A stretch of 64,000 nt of DNA, from NCBI GenBank assembly GCA_017432025.1, contig JAFRJX010000006.1, positions 1 through 64,000 of the forward strand. The letters run 5' to 3'. The DNA is from Candidatus Saccharimonadota bacterium (GTDB lineage Bacteria > Patescibacteriota > Saccharimonadia > Saccharimonadales > Saccharimonadaceae). The notes under the pieces are model-generated. The model saw only the letters and a list, made by a program, of their open reading frames with translations, was not told where the DNA came from and made no database searches. Below are positions 32,692 through 42,043 of the stretch, piece after piece; position 1 is the stretch's first letter; the number at the start of each line of letters is the position of its first letter. The position numbers and the translations under genes are program-made.

Positions 32692-35600
32692 ATGGCGTGG
32701 ATGGATAATTTTATCAGTGCTTCGGACTTTGATTCCATTCGTTTGTCAGTTGCAAGTCGTGACGACATCTTGAACTGGAGCTATGGCGAAGTTACTAAGC
32801 CAGAAACCATTAACTACCGTACTCAAAAACCAGAACGCGATGGCTTGTTCTGCGAGAGAATTTTCGGTCCAACTAAAGATATTAACCCACATGATTCTAA
32901 ACTTAAGGGCGTGCGTTCCCGCGAAGCGGCAGTCGATAAGGAAGGTAACTTGGTTACCAAATCTATCACTCGTCGTGAGCGTATGGGCCACATCACCCTT
33001 GCTGCTCCAGTAGCACACATTTGGTTCATGCGTGGTATTCCTTCTGCACTTAGCCTTCTTCTTGACATTACCGTCAAGAACATCGAGAAAGTTGTCTACT
33101 TTGCAACTTATCTCATGACTGAGGTGAAGGAAGATGAAATTGCGAAGACTTTAGCAACGCTTGAAAGCCAAACCAAGGCCGCAAGGGAAGCAATTGAGAT
33201 TCGCTATACTAACGAAGCTAAAGCTGAAGGTGCCGACGTAAAGGCTCTTGCTGAAGCTCGTACTAAAGAGTTAGAAGAGCTCGAAAGTGACTACCAATCT
33301 CGCAAATCTATGCTTGAGTCATTCAAGAAGGGTGGCGTGATTACGGAAGTCGAGTATCGCAACCTTCCAGAAGAATATGAAGATTTGATTACCGTTGAGA
33401 TGGGTGCAACTGCTATCAAGAAATTACTTGACGAAGTTGACCTTGATAAACTCATCGAAGATCTTCATAAGGAAGAAGCTGAATCTCGTGGTCAAAAAGA
33501 GAAGAAGATTCAAAAGCGTCTCAAAACTCTTGAAGGTATGCAGTCAGCTGGTATTAAACCAGAAGATTTGATTCTCACGGTGATTCCAGTGATTCCACCG
33601 GATCTACGTCCAATGATTGCCCTTCCTGGTGGTCGTTTCGCTACATCCGATCTTAACGACCTTTATCGTCGTGTGATTAACCGTAACAACCGTCTCAAGA
33701 AACTCTTAGACCTCAACGCTCCAGAAGTGATTTGTCGCAACGAAATGCGTATGCTTCAGGAGGCGGTTGATGCTCTTATTGACAACTCGGCTGCGCACGG
33801 TTCACGTGGTGCAAATTCAACCAATGGTCGCCGCAAGCTTAAATCACTTTCTGACCTCTTAAAGGGTAAGCAAGGTCGCTTCCGCCAGAACCTTCTTGGT
33901 AAGCGTGTTGACTACTCTGGTCGTTCCGTGATTGTGGTCGGCCCAGAACTCAAACTCAACGAATGTGGTTTACCAAAGCAAATGGCACTCGAACTCTTTA
34001 AGCCATTCGTAATTTCATGGCTCATTGGTCATGAGTATTCAAATAACATTCGTGCTGCTTCGAGATTGATTGAAGCTAAAGAAACTGTCGTTTGGGATGC
34101 GCTTGATGAAGTAATTAAGGGTAAATATGTGCTCCTTAACCGTGCTCCGTCACTACACCGTTTGTCGGTACAAGCTTTCCAGCCACGCCTCATTGATGGC
34201 AAGGCAATTAAGCTTCACCCACTCGTAGCATCCGGCTTTAACGCTGACTACGATGGTGATCAGATGGCGGTTCACCTACCACTTTCTGACGCTGCTCAAG
34301 CTGAAGCTCGCGAACTCATGTCCGCTGAGAAGAACCTCTTGAAGCCAGCCGATGGTGCTCCGGTGCTTGCAATTTACCAGGACGTGGTGCTCGGTGCTTA
34401 CTATCTCACTTACGACAAACCAGGTACTGACCAAGGTAATCCAAAGGCCTTCTCTTCGGTTTATGAAGCAGAAATGGCTTATGACCAGGGAATCATCGCT
34501 CTTCAAACACCAATTCGTGTGTTTGCTAAGCGTGAGATTCGTGATACGACTCTTGGCCGCGTGATCTTTAACGAGATTTTGCCAAAGGATTATCCATTTG
34601 ATAATTCCGTTCAGACTAAGAAGCACCTTTCTAAGGTGATGGCTGACATCTTTGATAAGTATGGCGCCGAAGTCATGGTGAAGACCGCTGATGACCTTAA
34701 GGATCTCGCTTTCGAATACGAAACGATTGCTTCAATTTCAACTGCTAAGGATGATTATCCAACCTACGATGAAATTGACGACTTTATCGCCGAAGGTGAT
34801 GCCAAGACGGCTCTCATTCAGCAACAATTTAATGATGGTCTCGTCACTGACGAAGAACGTTACAAACTTACGATTGCTAACTGGCGTGATATCGATAAGA
34901 AGATTTCTGAATTCCTCCAGGGTAAACTCTCTGAAATGGATACGGATATCGCCGTGATGGTGAACTCTGGTGCTCGTGGTAATATTTCGAACATTAAGCT
35001 CGCCTCCGCCGAAATTGGTATCATGGTGGATATTAACAACAACGAAATCGAGCTCCCAGTAAAGTCGAGTTACAAGAAAGGTCTTAACACCCTCGAATCC
35101 TTCATCGCCACTCGTGGTGCACGTCAAGGTCAGGTGTCAACCGCTCTTCGTACCGCTGACTCTGGTTACCTCACTCGTCGTCTCGTCGACGTGTCGCAAG
35201 ATGTGTTTACGACTGACGAAGTAGCTGAAGATCCGGGCTTTACCGTATACAAGTCTGAAACCGAAGCCTCTGGTATTGATTTCGTCGCTCGTATCGCTGG
35301 TCGCTACACGGCTGAAGCGGTGCCGGGCTACCTCGAAGCTGATGAGCTTATCACGAATGATGTGGCTAAGCAAATCGATGCCGACGAGAATGTTCAATCC
35401 GTCAAGATCCAATCTGTACTTTCAACCACCGCAGTTGATGGTGTGCCACGCAAGGCTTATGGTGTTGATATGTCAACCCGCGAACTCGTGGCTGCTAACG
35501 AACCAGTTGGTGTGATTGCCGCTCAATCACTTGGTGAACCAGGTACACAGCTGACGCTCGATACGAAGCACGGCTCTGGTGTGGCAGGTTCTGGTGCAAT

Positions 35601-36510
35601 CGCTCGTGGTCTTCCACGTGTCGAGGAGCTTCTCGAAGCCCGTACGCCAAAAGGTCAGGCTTATGTCTCACCAATTGATGGTGTCGTCGAAGCTTGGGAA
35701 GATGGCAACCACTATGTGGTCCAAATTACTCCACAATCTGGTGAAATTACTAGAATTGAACTTGAAGGCCGCAAACCAGCCGTAAAAGATGGTGAATTTG
35801 TGAAAGCCGGCGCTACACTCATCAAGAAATCTGGTGAAAAGGCAGCCGTGAAGGCGAAAAATGATGCTAACGTCCAACTCGTGAAGGATGCCATCATCTT
35901 GGTCAGCAATGCTAACTCGTCAGTTCGTGTTGAGATTCCAGGCGATGCCGAACTTGTAGTGAAGTCGAATGATTCAGTGAAAGCTGGTGATAGACTAACG
36001 ACCGGTTCTCTAAATCTCCAAGATCTCTTGAAGTATAAAGGCATCGAGGAGACTGAACGCTATATCATGAACGACGTGCTCTCGGTCTACTCAGCCCAAG
36101 GTCATGAGATTTCACCAAAGCACCTTGAAATCTTGGTCCGTCAGATGTTCTCACGCGTCCAGATTAACGACCCAGGTGATTCAGAATTTGTGACTGGCGA
36201 TATTACTTCGAAGTCTTCTGTGATTATTGAAAACAGAAAGCTTGAAGCCGAAGGTAAGAAGCCAGCTACTTTCACAAATCTCTTGCTTGGTATTACCAAG
36301 GTGTCTATCTTCTCAGATTCGTTCCTTTCAGCAGCATCCTTCCAGGATACTACGAGAGTACTCATCAATGCCGCCATCAACGGCCGTGTTGATCATCTCC
36401 GTGGTCTCAAGGAGAATGTGATTATCGGTCGTAAGATTCCAGTAGGTACTGGTGTTACCCCGATTGCTGATGCGACGGAGCCAACTCCGGAAGAACTAGA
36501 AGAAATCTAG
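32692..36510 (+). CDS. rpoC: RNA polymerase beta' subunit lacking both zinc sites
   Basis: Catalytic beta' subunit. The ATG at 32692, with GAGAGGAG upstream, is preferred to the GTG at 32674. The active-site loop NADYDGDQMAVH holds the three catalytic aspartates (about residues 519, 521, 523); Tyr replaces the usual Phe. The bridge-helix/trigger-loop region (SGARGN, TALRTADSGYLTRRLVDV) and GVIAAQSLGEPGTQLTLDT are intact. The N-terminal zinc-binding cysteines expected after FCERIFGPTKD are gone, and so is the CxxCYG motif near the end (VPRKAYG here). It follows rpoB at two bases. Confidence 0.97.
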   Translation: MAWMDNFISASDFDSIRLSVASRDDILNWSYGEVTKPETINYRTQKPERDGLFCERIFGPTKDINPHDSKLKGVRSREAAVDKEGNLVTKSITRRERMGHITLAAPVAHIWFMRGIPSALSLLLDITVKNIEKVVYFATYLMTEVKEDEIAKTLATLESQTKAAREAIEIRYTNEAKAEGADVKALAEARTKELEELESDYQSRKSMLESFKKGGVITEVEYRNLPEEYEDLITVEMGATAIKKLLDEVDLDKLIEDLHKEEAESRGQKEKKIQKRLKTLEGMQSAGIKPEDLILTVIPVIPPDLRPMIALPGGRFATSDLNDLYRRVINRNNRLKKLLDLNAPEVICRNEMRMLQEAVDALIDNSAAHGSRGANSTNGRRKLKSLSDLLKGKQGRFRQNLLGKRVDYSGRSVIVVGPELKLNECGLPKQMALELFKPFVISWLIGHEYSNNIRAASRLIEAKETVVWDALDEVIKGKYVLLNRAPSLHRLSVQAFQPRLIDGKAIKLHPLVASGFNADYDGDQMAVHLPLSDAAQAEARELMSAEKNLLKPADGAPVLAIYQDVVLGAYYLTYDKPGTDQGNPKAFSSVYEAEMAYDQGIIALQTPIRVFAKREIRDTTLGRVIFNEILPKDYPFDNSVQTKKHLSKVMADIFDKYGAEVMVKTADDLKDLAFEYETIASISTAKDDYPTYDEIDDFIAEGDAKTALIQQQFNDGLVTDEERYKLTIANWRDIDKKISEFLQGKLSEMDTDIAVMVNSGARGNISNIKLASAEIGIMVDINNNEIELPVKSSYKKGLNTLESFIATRGARQGQVSTALRTADSGYLTRRLVDVSQDVFTTDEVAEDPGFTVYKSETEASGIDFVARIAGRYTAEAVPGYLEADELITNDVAKQIDADENVQSVKIQSVLSTTAVDGVPRKAYGVDMSTRELVAANEPVGVIAAQSLGEPGTQLTLDTKHGSGVAGSGAIARGLPRVEELLEARTPKGQAYVSPIDGVVEAWEDGNHYVVQITPQSGEITRIELEGRKPAVKDGEFVKAGATLIKKSGEKAAVKAKNDANVQLVKDAIILVSNANSSVRVEIPGDAELVVKSNDSVKAGDRLTTGSLNLQDLLKYKGIEETERYIMNDVLSVYSAQGHEISPKHLEILVRQMFSRVQINDPGDSEFVTGDITSKSSVIIENRKLEAEGKKPATFTNLLLGITKVSIFSDSFLSAASFQDTTRVLINAAINGRVDHLRGLKENVIIGRKIPVGTGVTPIADATEPTPEELEEI

Positions 36511-36521
36511 TTTAGAGGCAG

Positions 36522-36548
36522 AAAAAAGTCCCTTCGGGGACTTTTTTT
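36522..36548 (+). terminator. terminator of rpoBC
   Basis: AAAAAGTCCC (36523-36532) and GGGACTTTTT (36537-36546) with a TTCG tetraloop; the T run continues to 36549. Confidence 0.9.
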
Positions 36549-36560
36549 TAGGGCAATGTA

Positions 36561-36569
36561 TGCTATAAT
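36561..36569 (+). promoter_or_regulatory. extended -10 promoter of secY
   Basis: TGCTATAAT. The leader is about 14 bases with AGAGGT before the ATG. The -35 position falls in the rpoC terminator T run. Confidence 0.6.
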
Positions 36570-36589
36570 GATTAGAGACAAGAGGTACT

Positions 36590-38023
36590 ATGCATTTCAA
36601 GACTATTTTCAAATCCCTAAAAAATAAAGACATGCTGAAGCGAGTATTGATTATCCTCGGTATTTTAGTGGCTTATAGATTACTTGCTCAGATTCCAGTT
36701 CCGATGGGCGATGCTTCAACATTCAAAGAAGCTGTTTCAAACTTAATGGAAAAGTCTGATTTTTCGAGTTTTCTGAATTTAATTTCCGGTGGTGGTTTAG
36801 CTTCTTTTAGTATTATTCTCGTCGGTATGTCACCATATATTACTGGTTCGATTGTAATTCAGCTTTTAACAAAGGCAATTCCACGTCTTGAGGAAATTTC
36901 AAACGACGGTGAGTCTGGTCGTCGTAAAATTAACCAGTGGACTCGTATGCTCACGGTGCCTCTAGCGATTGTTCAATCTATTGCTTACATCTTCATTCTT
37001 TATCAATCAGTACTTTCAGCTAATATCTCGACTGATTTTGTGCCGACAGCTGGTGACTGGGTACTTTCAGTGGTTGCGATGACAGCCGGTTCCGTGATTC
37101 TGATGTGGATGGGCGAACTCATTACTGAACAGGGTATCGGTAATGGTATTTCAACGATGATTTTTGCTTCGATTATCACACAACTCCCGACGACGATGGG
37201 TGCACTTGGCGCAAGTCTCTTCGATACGAGCCAAGGTACACTGAATCTATTTGGTTGGCTCGAACTCCCGGTTAACCCAACTACCTTCTGGATTGTGTTT
37301 GGCTTTGCGATTGCGATGTTAATCGTCATATACTTCTTGGTGAAGCTAAACGAGGCGCAGCGAGTCATTACGATTAACTATGCGAAGCGTGTGCACGGTA
37401 ATTCGTCTTATGGTGGAATTAAGTCAATTCTCCCGATTAAACTGATTGCGGCTGGTGTGGTGCCAGTAATCTTCGCAACGGCATTCTTATCGCTTCCGGC
37501 GCTGATCGGTCAGGTAGTAACATCGGTTGACCCGGGTAATGAATTCGGTCAGTCACTCATTTCGACCTTCTCGGCTCCGTCAGCCAACAACTTTGCGTCG
37601 CTCTATCCGGATGGTATTAATGGACGCTGGTTCGTATATCCGATTGTTTACTTTGTCTTAGTATTTGCCTTTACTTATTTCTACACGTCAATTATTTTCA
37701 ATACGAAGGAGATTGCAGACAATCTACAGAAGCAGGGTGGCTTTATTGAAGGCGTCCGTCCGGGTGCCAAGACAGCGGAATACCTTAGTAAGGTTGTGAA
37801 TCGTCTCGATTTATTTGGTGCACTTGCTCTTGGTTTAATTGCAATGCTTCCATTTATCACAGATTATATTTTCATTGTAGTAACTGGTGCTCCGATTGGT
37901 CTTTCGATTTCGGGTACTGGGCTTCTAATCGTAGTGACGGTGGCGTTAGAGAATCTAAGGTCGGTGGATTCCAGAGCTCTAATGATAACTTACGATGATT
38001 TCTCAAATGAGTCTGAAGATTGA
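36590..38023 (+). CDS. secY: protein translocase subunit SecY
   Basis: Channel subunit of the Sec translocon; it exports the secreted proteins of this window. Ten transmembrane helices can be placed along 477 residues. Family marks include the N-terminal RLLAQIPVPMG, SGGGLASFSIILVGMSPYITGSIVIQLL (plug and helix 2, two adjoining parts), ITEQGIGNGIS and the cytoplasmic loop with GGFIEGVRPG. Downstream the usual adk and map genes are missing and a sortase takes their place, overlapping the secY end. Confidence 0.97.
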   Translation: MHFKTIFKSLKNKDMLKRVLIILGILVAYRLLAQIPVPMGDASTFKEAVSNLMEKSDFSSFLNLISGGGLASFSIILVGMSPYITGSIVIQLLTKAIPRLEEISNDGESGRRKINQWTRMLTVPLAIVQSIAYIFILYQSVLSANISTDFVPTAGDWVLSVVAMTAGSVILMWMGELITEQGIGNGISTMIFASIITQLPTTMGALGASLFDTSQGTLNLFGWLELPVNPTTFWIVFGFAIAMLIVIYFLVKLNEAQRVITINYAKRVHGNSSYGGIKSILPIKLIAAGVVPVIFATAFLSLPALIGQVVTSVDPGNEFGQSLISTFSAPSANNFASLYPDGINGRWFVYPIVYFVLVFAFTYFYTSIIFNTKEIADNLQKQGGFIEGVRPGAKTAEYLSKVVNRLDLFGALALGLIAMLPFITDYIFIVVTGAPIGLSISGTGLLIVVTVALENLRSVDSRALMITYDDFSNESED

Positions 38024-38696
38024 TACTAGTCCAAAACAAGTTATAAAATGGGTGGTGCTCGGACTGCTTGGCATCTTTGTGATAGTATTCTTTGTGCGCG
38101 TGGCGATTTATGAAGCTGATTACTATACGAGGATGGATGGTAGTGAAAGAGCGATTTCTTCTGTTGAAACGATTGAACAGGAGGAATTGATTGAAGAGAA
38201 GCCAGCCGAAACCGAAGTGAGAAGCTATTCGGTGCCAGCAGATCGCCCAAGGTATCTGCATATTCCAAAGCTGGATGTTTATTATGCGAGAGTAATTAGT
38301 GTCGGTGTTGACGCAAATGGCGCACTGGCGACTCCACGCAATATTCATGATGTGGGTTGGTATTTAAGCTCCGGGAAGCCAGGCGAAGGGAAGACGATAG
38401 TGATCGATGGCCATAATGGTGGTCCAAAAGTGCATGGGGTTTTCAAGGATTTGCCAAAATTGGTACAAGGCGACCAGATTGTGATTGATCGTGGTGATGG
38501 TGTGCAATATACTTATTCTGTTTATGATAACGAAACGGTGCCACTAGCCGAGGCGGATAAATACATGGTGAAGGCGATGCATTCACCGGTATCTGGTGTA
38601 GAATCAGTGACTTTAATTACTTGCACGGGAGAGTGGTCCCAGACGAGGGGAACTTATTTATCGCGTCAGTTCCTAAGAGCCATTCTTGTTCAATAG
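37995..38696 (+). CDS. sortase (class D/E/F-like)
   Basis: Membrane-anchored transpeptidase that joins proteins to the wall or to each other. An N-terminal helix (about 17-38) is followed by an extracellular sortase domain that starts at LHIPKLDVYYARVISVG. The catalytic histidine is in VIDGHNGG, the cysteine in LITCTGEW and the arginine in LSRQFLRAIL. Starts at 37995 and 38007 both overlap secY; coupled translation is likely either way. The substrate motif is unknown: none of the large secreted proteins here has LPxTG. Confidence 0.92.
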   Translation: MISQMSLKIDTSPKQVIKWVVLGLLGIFVIVFFVRVAIYEADYYTRMDGSERAISSVETIEQEELIEEKPAETEVRSYSVPADRPRYLHIPKLDVYYARVISVGVDANGALATPRNIHDVGWYLSSGKPGEGKTIVIDGHNGGPKVHGVFKDLPKLVQGDQIVIDRGDGVQYTYSVYDNETVPLAEADKYMVKAMHSPVSGVESVTLITCTGEWSQTRGTYLSRQFLRAILVQ

Positions 38697-38714
38697 TTTG
38701 GTAAAAAATATCTC

Positions 38715-38743
38715 TTTACAATCCTTTATTTTTGTGCTAAACT
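38715..38743 (+). promoter_or_regulatory. promoter of the infA ribosomal operon
   Basis: TTTACA (38715-38720), a 17-base spacer and an extended TGCTAAACT (-10 at 38738-38743). AAGG precedes the ATG at 38757. Confidence 0.75.
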
Positions 38744-38756
38744 TGTAAGGTAATTT

Positions 38757-38981
38757 ATGGCTAGTCAAAAGGAAGTGATTAAACTCACAGGCACCGTTGT
38801 TGAGGCGTTGCCTAATACCCAATTTCGGGTTGAACTCGAGAATGGTCATATTATTGTTGCCCATATGAGTGGGAAGATGCGAAAAAACTATATTCGTCTC
38901 GTCCCGGGCGACAGAGTTGAGGTTGAGTTAACCCCTTACGATCTTACAAAGGGCAGAATCAGCTTCCGACTCAAGGATTAA
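38757..38981 (+). CDS. infA: translation initiation factor IF-1
   Basis: A 74-residue OB-fold protein that binds the A site of the small subunit during initiation. The family sequence is clear: [20 protein letters not shown], then [19 protein letters not shown] and the end [10 protein letters not shown]. It opens the infA-rpmJ-rpsM-rpsK-rpsD-rpoA-rplQ-rplM-rpsI run. Confidence 0.97.
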   Translation: MASQKEVIKLTGTVVEALPNTQFRVELENGHIIVAHMSGKMRKNYIRLVPGDRVEVELTPYDLTKGRISFRLKD

Positions 38982-39037
38982 TATTAAACTGTTGTATTTT
39001 TTACATACAACGTAATAGGAAAGGATATTTTGACACT

Positions 39038-39154
39038 ATGAAAGTACGTGCAAGTGTTAAAAAAATCTCCCCAGATGACATTATTGTGCGCCGTAAAGGT
39101 GTGCTTCGTGTTATCAACAAGAAAAAACCTAAGAATAAGCAAAGGCAGGGTTAA
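39038..39154 (+). CDS. rpmJ: ribosomal protein bL36 (zinc-free form)
   Basis: A 38-residue protein too short for most gene finders. It begins [20 protein letters not shown] and ends with the conserved KNKQRQG. The three Cys and one His that bind zinc in classic bL36 are replaced (Ser, Asp, Asn, Lys here), so this is a C-minus version. Its position between infA and rpsM is standard. The nearest AGGAAAGGA is about 12 bases upstream, a little far. Confidence 0.93.
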   Translation: MKVRASVKKISPDDIIVRRKGVLRVINKKKPKNKQRQG

Positions 39155-39159
39155 AATAT

Positions 39160-39546
39160 ATGGCTAGAATAGCTAGCGTTGTGATTCCTTCCGATAAGCA
39201 AGTGTGGATTGCACTGACTTATGTTTACGGTATCGGACGCACAACATCTAAAGCCATCCTTGCGGAGGCTAAAATCGAGCCTACCACTCGGGTGAAAGAT
39301 CTCACCGAGGCTGACGAACAAAAAATCAACGACATTATTTCCGCGAAATATCATGTTGAAGGTGATTTGAGGCGCCTCGTGAGCAACAATATTAAACGTT
39401 TAAAGGATATCAATTCATATAAAGGTATCCGCCACAAGGCTAAATTACCAGTCAACGGCCAACGTACTCGTACGAATGCACGTACTCGTAAGGGTAAGGC
39501 GATCGCGGTCGGTGGTACACAACCTAAAGCAGCAAGTAAGACCTAG
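39160..39546 (+). CDS. rpsM: ribosomal protein uS13
   Basis: Small-subunit head protein that contacts the large subunit and the P-site tRNA. Marks: [17 protein letters not shown], then the C-terminal [21 protein letters not shown] and a basic tail. The 128-residue length is normal. It starts five bases after the rpmJ stop. Confidence 0.97.
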   Translation: MARIASVVIPSDKQVWIALTYVYGIGRTTSKAILAEAKIEPTTRVKDLTEADEQKINDIISAKYHVEGDLRRLVSNNIKRLKDINSYKGIRHKAKLPVNGQRTRTNARTRKGKAIAVGGTQPKAASKT

Positions 39547-39555
39547 GAGTAAAAT

Positions 39556-39996
39556 ATGGCAGAAGAAGAAATTAAAACTACGACTGCTACTGAAGCCCCT
39601 GAAGCTCAGGCTCCAAAGGCTAAAGCAGCAAAAAAAGGTAAAAGGATTGTCAACAGCGGTGCTGTTCACATCCAGGCAACTTTTAACAATACTATTATCA
39701 GTGTCACCGACAAAACTGGTGCTGTACTTTCAGCATCATCGGCTGGAGCTAACGGCTTCCGTGGCTCAAAGAAAGGCACCGCTTTCGCAGCTGGTGTAGC
39801 AGCCGAAAAGGCACTTGACCTCGCTAAGAAGAATCACGCTCTTAATTCTGTAGATGTGTTTGTTTCTGGTATTGGACTTGGTCGTGATGCCGCGATCCGC
39901 GCTATCTCTACTGTTGGTATCAAGATTGATAGTATTACTGATGTAACCCCGATTGCACATGGTGGTGTGCGTCCTAAGGGAGAAAGGAAACCATAA
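39556..39996 (+). CDS. rpsK: ribosomal protein uS11 with N-terminal extension
   Basis: Small-subunit platform protein. The core begins near residue 30 (GKRIVNSGAVHIQATFNNTI) and ends with the conserved ITDVTPIAHGGVRPKGERK. The first 30 residues are an added Glu/Thr/Ala/Lys-rich stretch. AGGAG precedes the ATG. The stop overlaps the rpsD start in TAATG. Confidence 0.96.
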   Translation: MAEEEIKTTTATEAPEAQAPKAKAAKKGKRIVNSGAVHIQATFNNTIISVTDKTGAVLSASSAGANGFRGSKKGTAFAAGVAAEKALDLAKKNHALNSVDVFVSGIGLGRDAAIRAISTVGIKIDSITDVTPIAHGGVRPKGERKP

Positions 39997-40613
39997 TGGC
40001 ACGTGATAATTCTCCAATTGTAAAGCAAAGTCGCCGTGAAGGTTATGCACTCGCTCCAAAAGCCCACAAAGTGATGGCTAAGAAGTCTGGCATTCCAGGT
40101 GAACATGGTGATATGCGCGTACGCGGTGGTAGCCTTTACCTTACTCAGTTACGCGAGAAGCAAAAAGTACGCCGTACTTACGGTCTTCTCGAAAAACAAT
40201 TTGCAAAACTAATGAAGGAAGCTCAGAAGAGCGATGGCCTTACCGGCGAAAAGCTCCTTGAGTTCTTGGAACGTAGAGCAGACAACGTCGTCTTTCGTGC
40301 TGGCTTTGCTCTTACCCGTCGCCAAGCCCGTCAATTAGTGTCGCATGGACATTTTCTATTGAATGGTCGTAGAATTGATATTCCATCAATTCGTTTGAAC
40401 CCGGGTGATGTTCTGGAAGTTCGTCCAATTTCACAAAAGTCCGAATACTTCAAGAATCTCGCCAATGTAATGGGCGCCGCATCTACGACTCCTCTTTCAT
40501 GGCTTAAAGCCGATGGCAAGAAGATGAAGATTGAAATCACCGGCCTTCCGAAGCGCGAAGAAGCGGAAGCTGGTATTAATGAACAATTAATCGTTGAGTA
40601 TTACTCACGCTAA
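39996..40613 (+). CDS. rpsD: ribosomal protein uS4
   Basis: Primary assembly protein of the small subunit. The N-terminal domain has no zinc cysteines (C-minus form). The S4 RNA-binding domain is marked by LERRADNVVFRAGFALTRRQ and LVSHGHFLLNGRRIDIPS. The 205-residue length is normal. It is coupled to rpsK through TAATG. Confidence 0.97.
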   Translation: MARDNSPIVKQSRREGYALAPKAHKVMAKKSGIPGEHGDMRVRGGSLYLTQLREKQKVRRTYGLLEKQFAKLMKEAQKSDGLTGEKLLEFLERRADNVVFRAGFALTRRQARQLVSHGHFLLNGRRIDIPSIRLNPGDVLEVRPISQKSEYFKNLANVMGAASTTPLSWLKADGKKMKIEITGLPKREEAEAGINEQLIVEYYSR

Positions 40614-40623
40614 GGAGGACTAA

Positions 40624-41577
40624 ATGACAACTAAAAATATTCACGAAGCAAATCTCGCTGAAGTACGCGACCTTAGCGATACTAGTGCTGAGTTTGTGAT
40701 CAAGCCACTTTACTATGGCTATGGTAACACTCTCGGTAATTCACTTCGTAGAGTTCTCCTATCCAGTGTGAAAGGCGCCGCAATTACTGCTTTCTCAATT
40801 GAAGGCACGACGCACGAGTTCACTGCAATTCCTGGCGTTCGCGAGGATGTAGTTGACATTATGCTTAATCTCAAGAACATTCGTTTCAAGATGCATACTG
40901 ACAACCCAGTTGAACTTACTCTCGAAATGAAGGGTGACAAGCAATCATCTGAAAAAGATGGTGAAAAGCGTGTCATCGCTGGCGATATTAAACTTCCAGC
41001 TGAAGTTGAAATCGCTAATCCAAACCAGGTAATCTGCCACATTGACGATCCTAAGTATGTCCTCAAGATGCGTCTTGTGGTTGAGTCTGGTCGTGGTTAT
41101 CTCACTGTTGAACGATCTGCTGAAGACCGCATTCATTCTGATATGATTGCTATTGACGCGGTGTTTACGCCGGTCCTTCGCGTTCGTTACAAAGTTGAGA
41201 ACACCCGTGTTGGTCAAGATACTAATTTGCAACAACTTACGATTACCGTCGATACCGATGGTACCATCACACCACGTGATGCCTTTGAGGAAGCTGCTGC
41301 AATTCTCGTCAACCAATACACTGCACTTGCTGGTAGCACCAGAGTAGAATCTACTCCAGCTCCTGGCACCAATAAAGAGGAGGATGATTCAGGCTTAATG
41401 CTTCCTATTGAAGAACTTGATCTTTCTGCTCGTACGGCTAATGCACTTATCAATAATGATATTAAAACTGTACGTGACCTCGTCACTTTGTCTGAGACTG
41501 ATCTCAGAGATTTGAAAGGTTTTGGTCAGAAAGCATTAGACGAAGTTAAAGAAAAGTTAACGGAGTTAAATATTTAA
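40624..41577 (+). CDS. rpoA: RNA polymerase alpha subunit
   Basis: Scaffold subunit of RNA polymerase. The N-terminal dimerisation domain (about 1-235) includes GYGNTLGNSLRRVLLSS. The C-terminal domain (about 255-317), after a short acidic linker, includes ELDLSARTANALINNDIKTV and DLKGFGQKALDEV, the helix-hairpin-helix that binds UP elements and activators. AAGGAGG precedes the ATG. The gene order rpsD-rpoA-rplQ is standard. Confidence 0.98.
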   Translation: MTTKNIHEANLAEVRDLSDTSAEFVIKPLYYGYGNTLGNSLRRVLLSSVKGAAITAFSIEGTTHEFTAIPGVREDVVDIMLNLKNIRFKMHTDNPVELTLEMKGDKQSSEKDGEKRVIAGDIKLPAEVEIANPNQVICHIDDPKYVLKMRLVVESGRGYLTVERSAEDRIHSDMIAIDAVFTPVLRVRYKVENTRVGQDTNLQQLTITVDTDGTITPRDAFEEAAAILVNQYTALAGSTRVESTPAPGTNKEEDDSGLMLPIEELDLSARTANALINNDIKTVRDLVTLSETDLRDLKGFGQKALDEVKEKLTELNI

Positions 41578-41578
41578 T

Positions 41579-42043
41579 ATGCATCGCCACGGATATAAGG
41601 GCCGCAAGTTCGGCCGTGAAACCGATCAGAGGCTAGCACTCACACGTGGGCTGATGTGCTCCCTGATTCGATACCAATCGATTACGACGACTCTTGCCCG
41701 TGCGAAGGAAATTCGCCGTGGTCTCGAGAAGTTGATTACGATGGCGAAGAAAGGTGACCTTCATAATCGTCGCCTCATTATCGCCAGACTTAACGATATT
41801 GAAGCTGCAAACCTCCTCGTTGATGTAATTGCACCTCAAATCAAGCGCAATTCCGGCTATCTCAGAATTGAGCATGCTGGATACCGCCGTGGAGATAACT
41901 CAGAGATGGGAACGATTAGTTTCGTCGATGAAATCTCTTATGACGTTAAGAAACCAGAAGAAAAACCAGCTAAAGCTGAGAAAAAAGCTGAGGCTAAGAA
42001 ACCAGCTGCCAAAAAGCCAGCTGCTAAGAAGGAGGACAAGTAA
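41579..42043 (+). CDS. rplQ: ribosomal protein bL17 with Lys/Ala tail
   Basis: Large-subunit protein. The core (about 1-120) begins MHRHGYKGRKFGRETDQR and includes GDLHNRRLIIARL. A tail of about 33 residues of Lys, Ala, Pro and Glu is appended. It starts one base after rpoA, and its stop overlaps the rplM start in TAATG. Confidence 0.96.
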   Translation: MHRHGYKGRKFGRETDQRLALTRGLMCSLIRYQSITTTLARAKEIRRGLEKLITMAKKGDLHNRRLIIARLNDIEAANLLVDVIAPQIKRNSGYLRIEHAGYRRGDNSEMGTISFVDEISYDVKKPEEKPAKAEKKAEAKKPAAKKPAAKKEDK

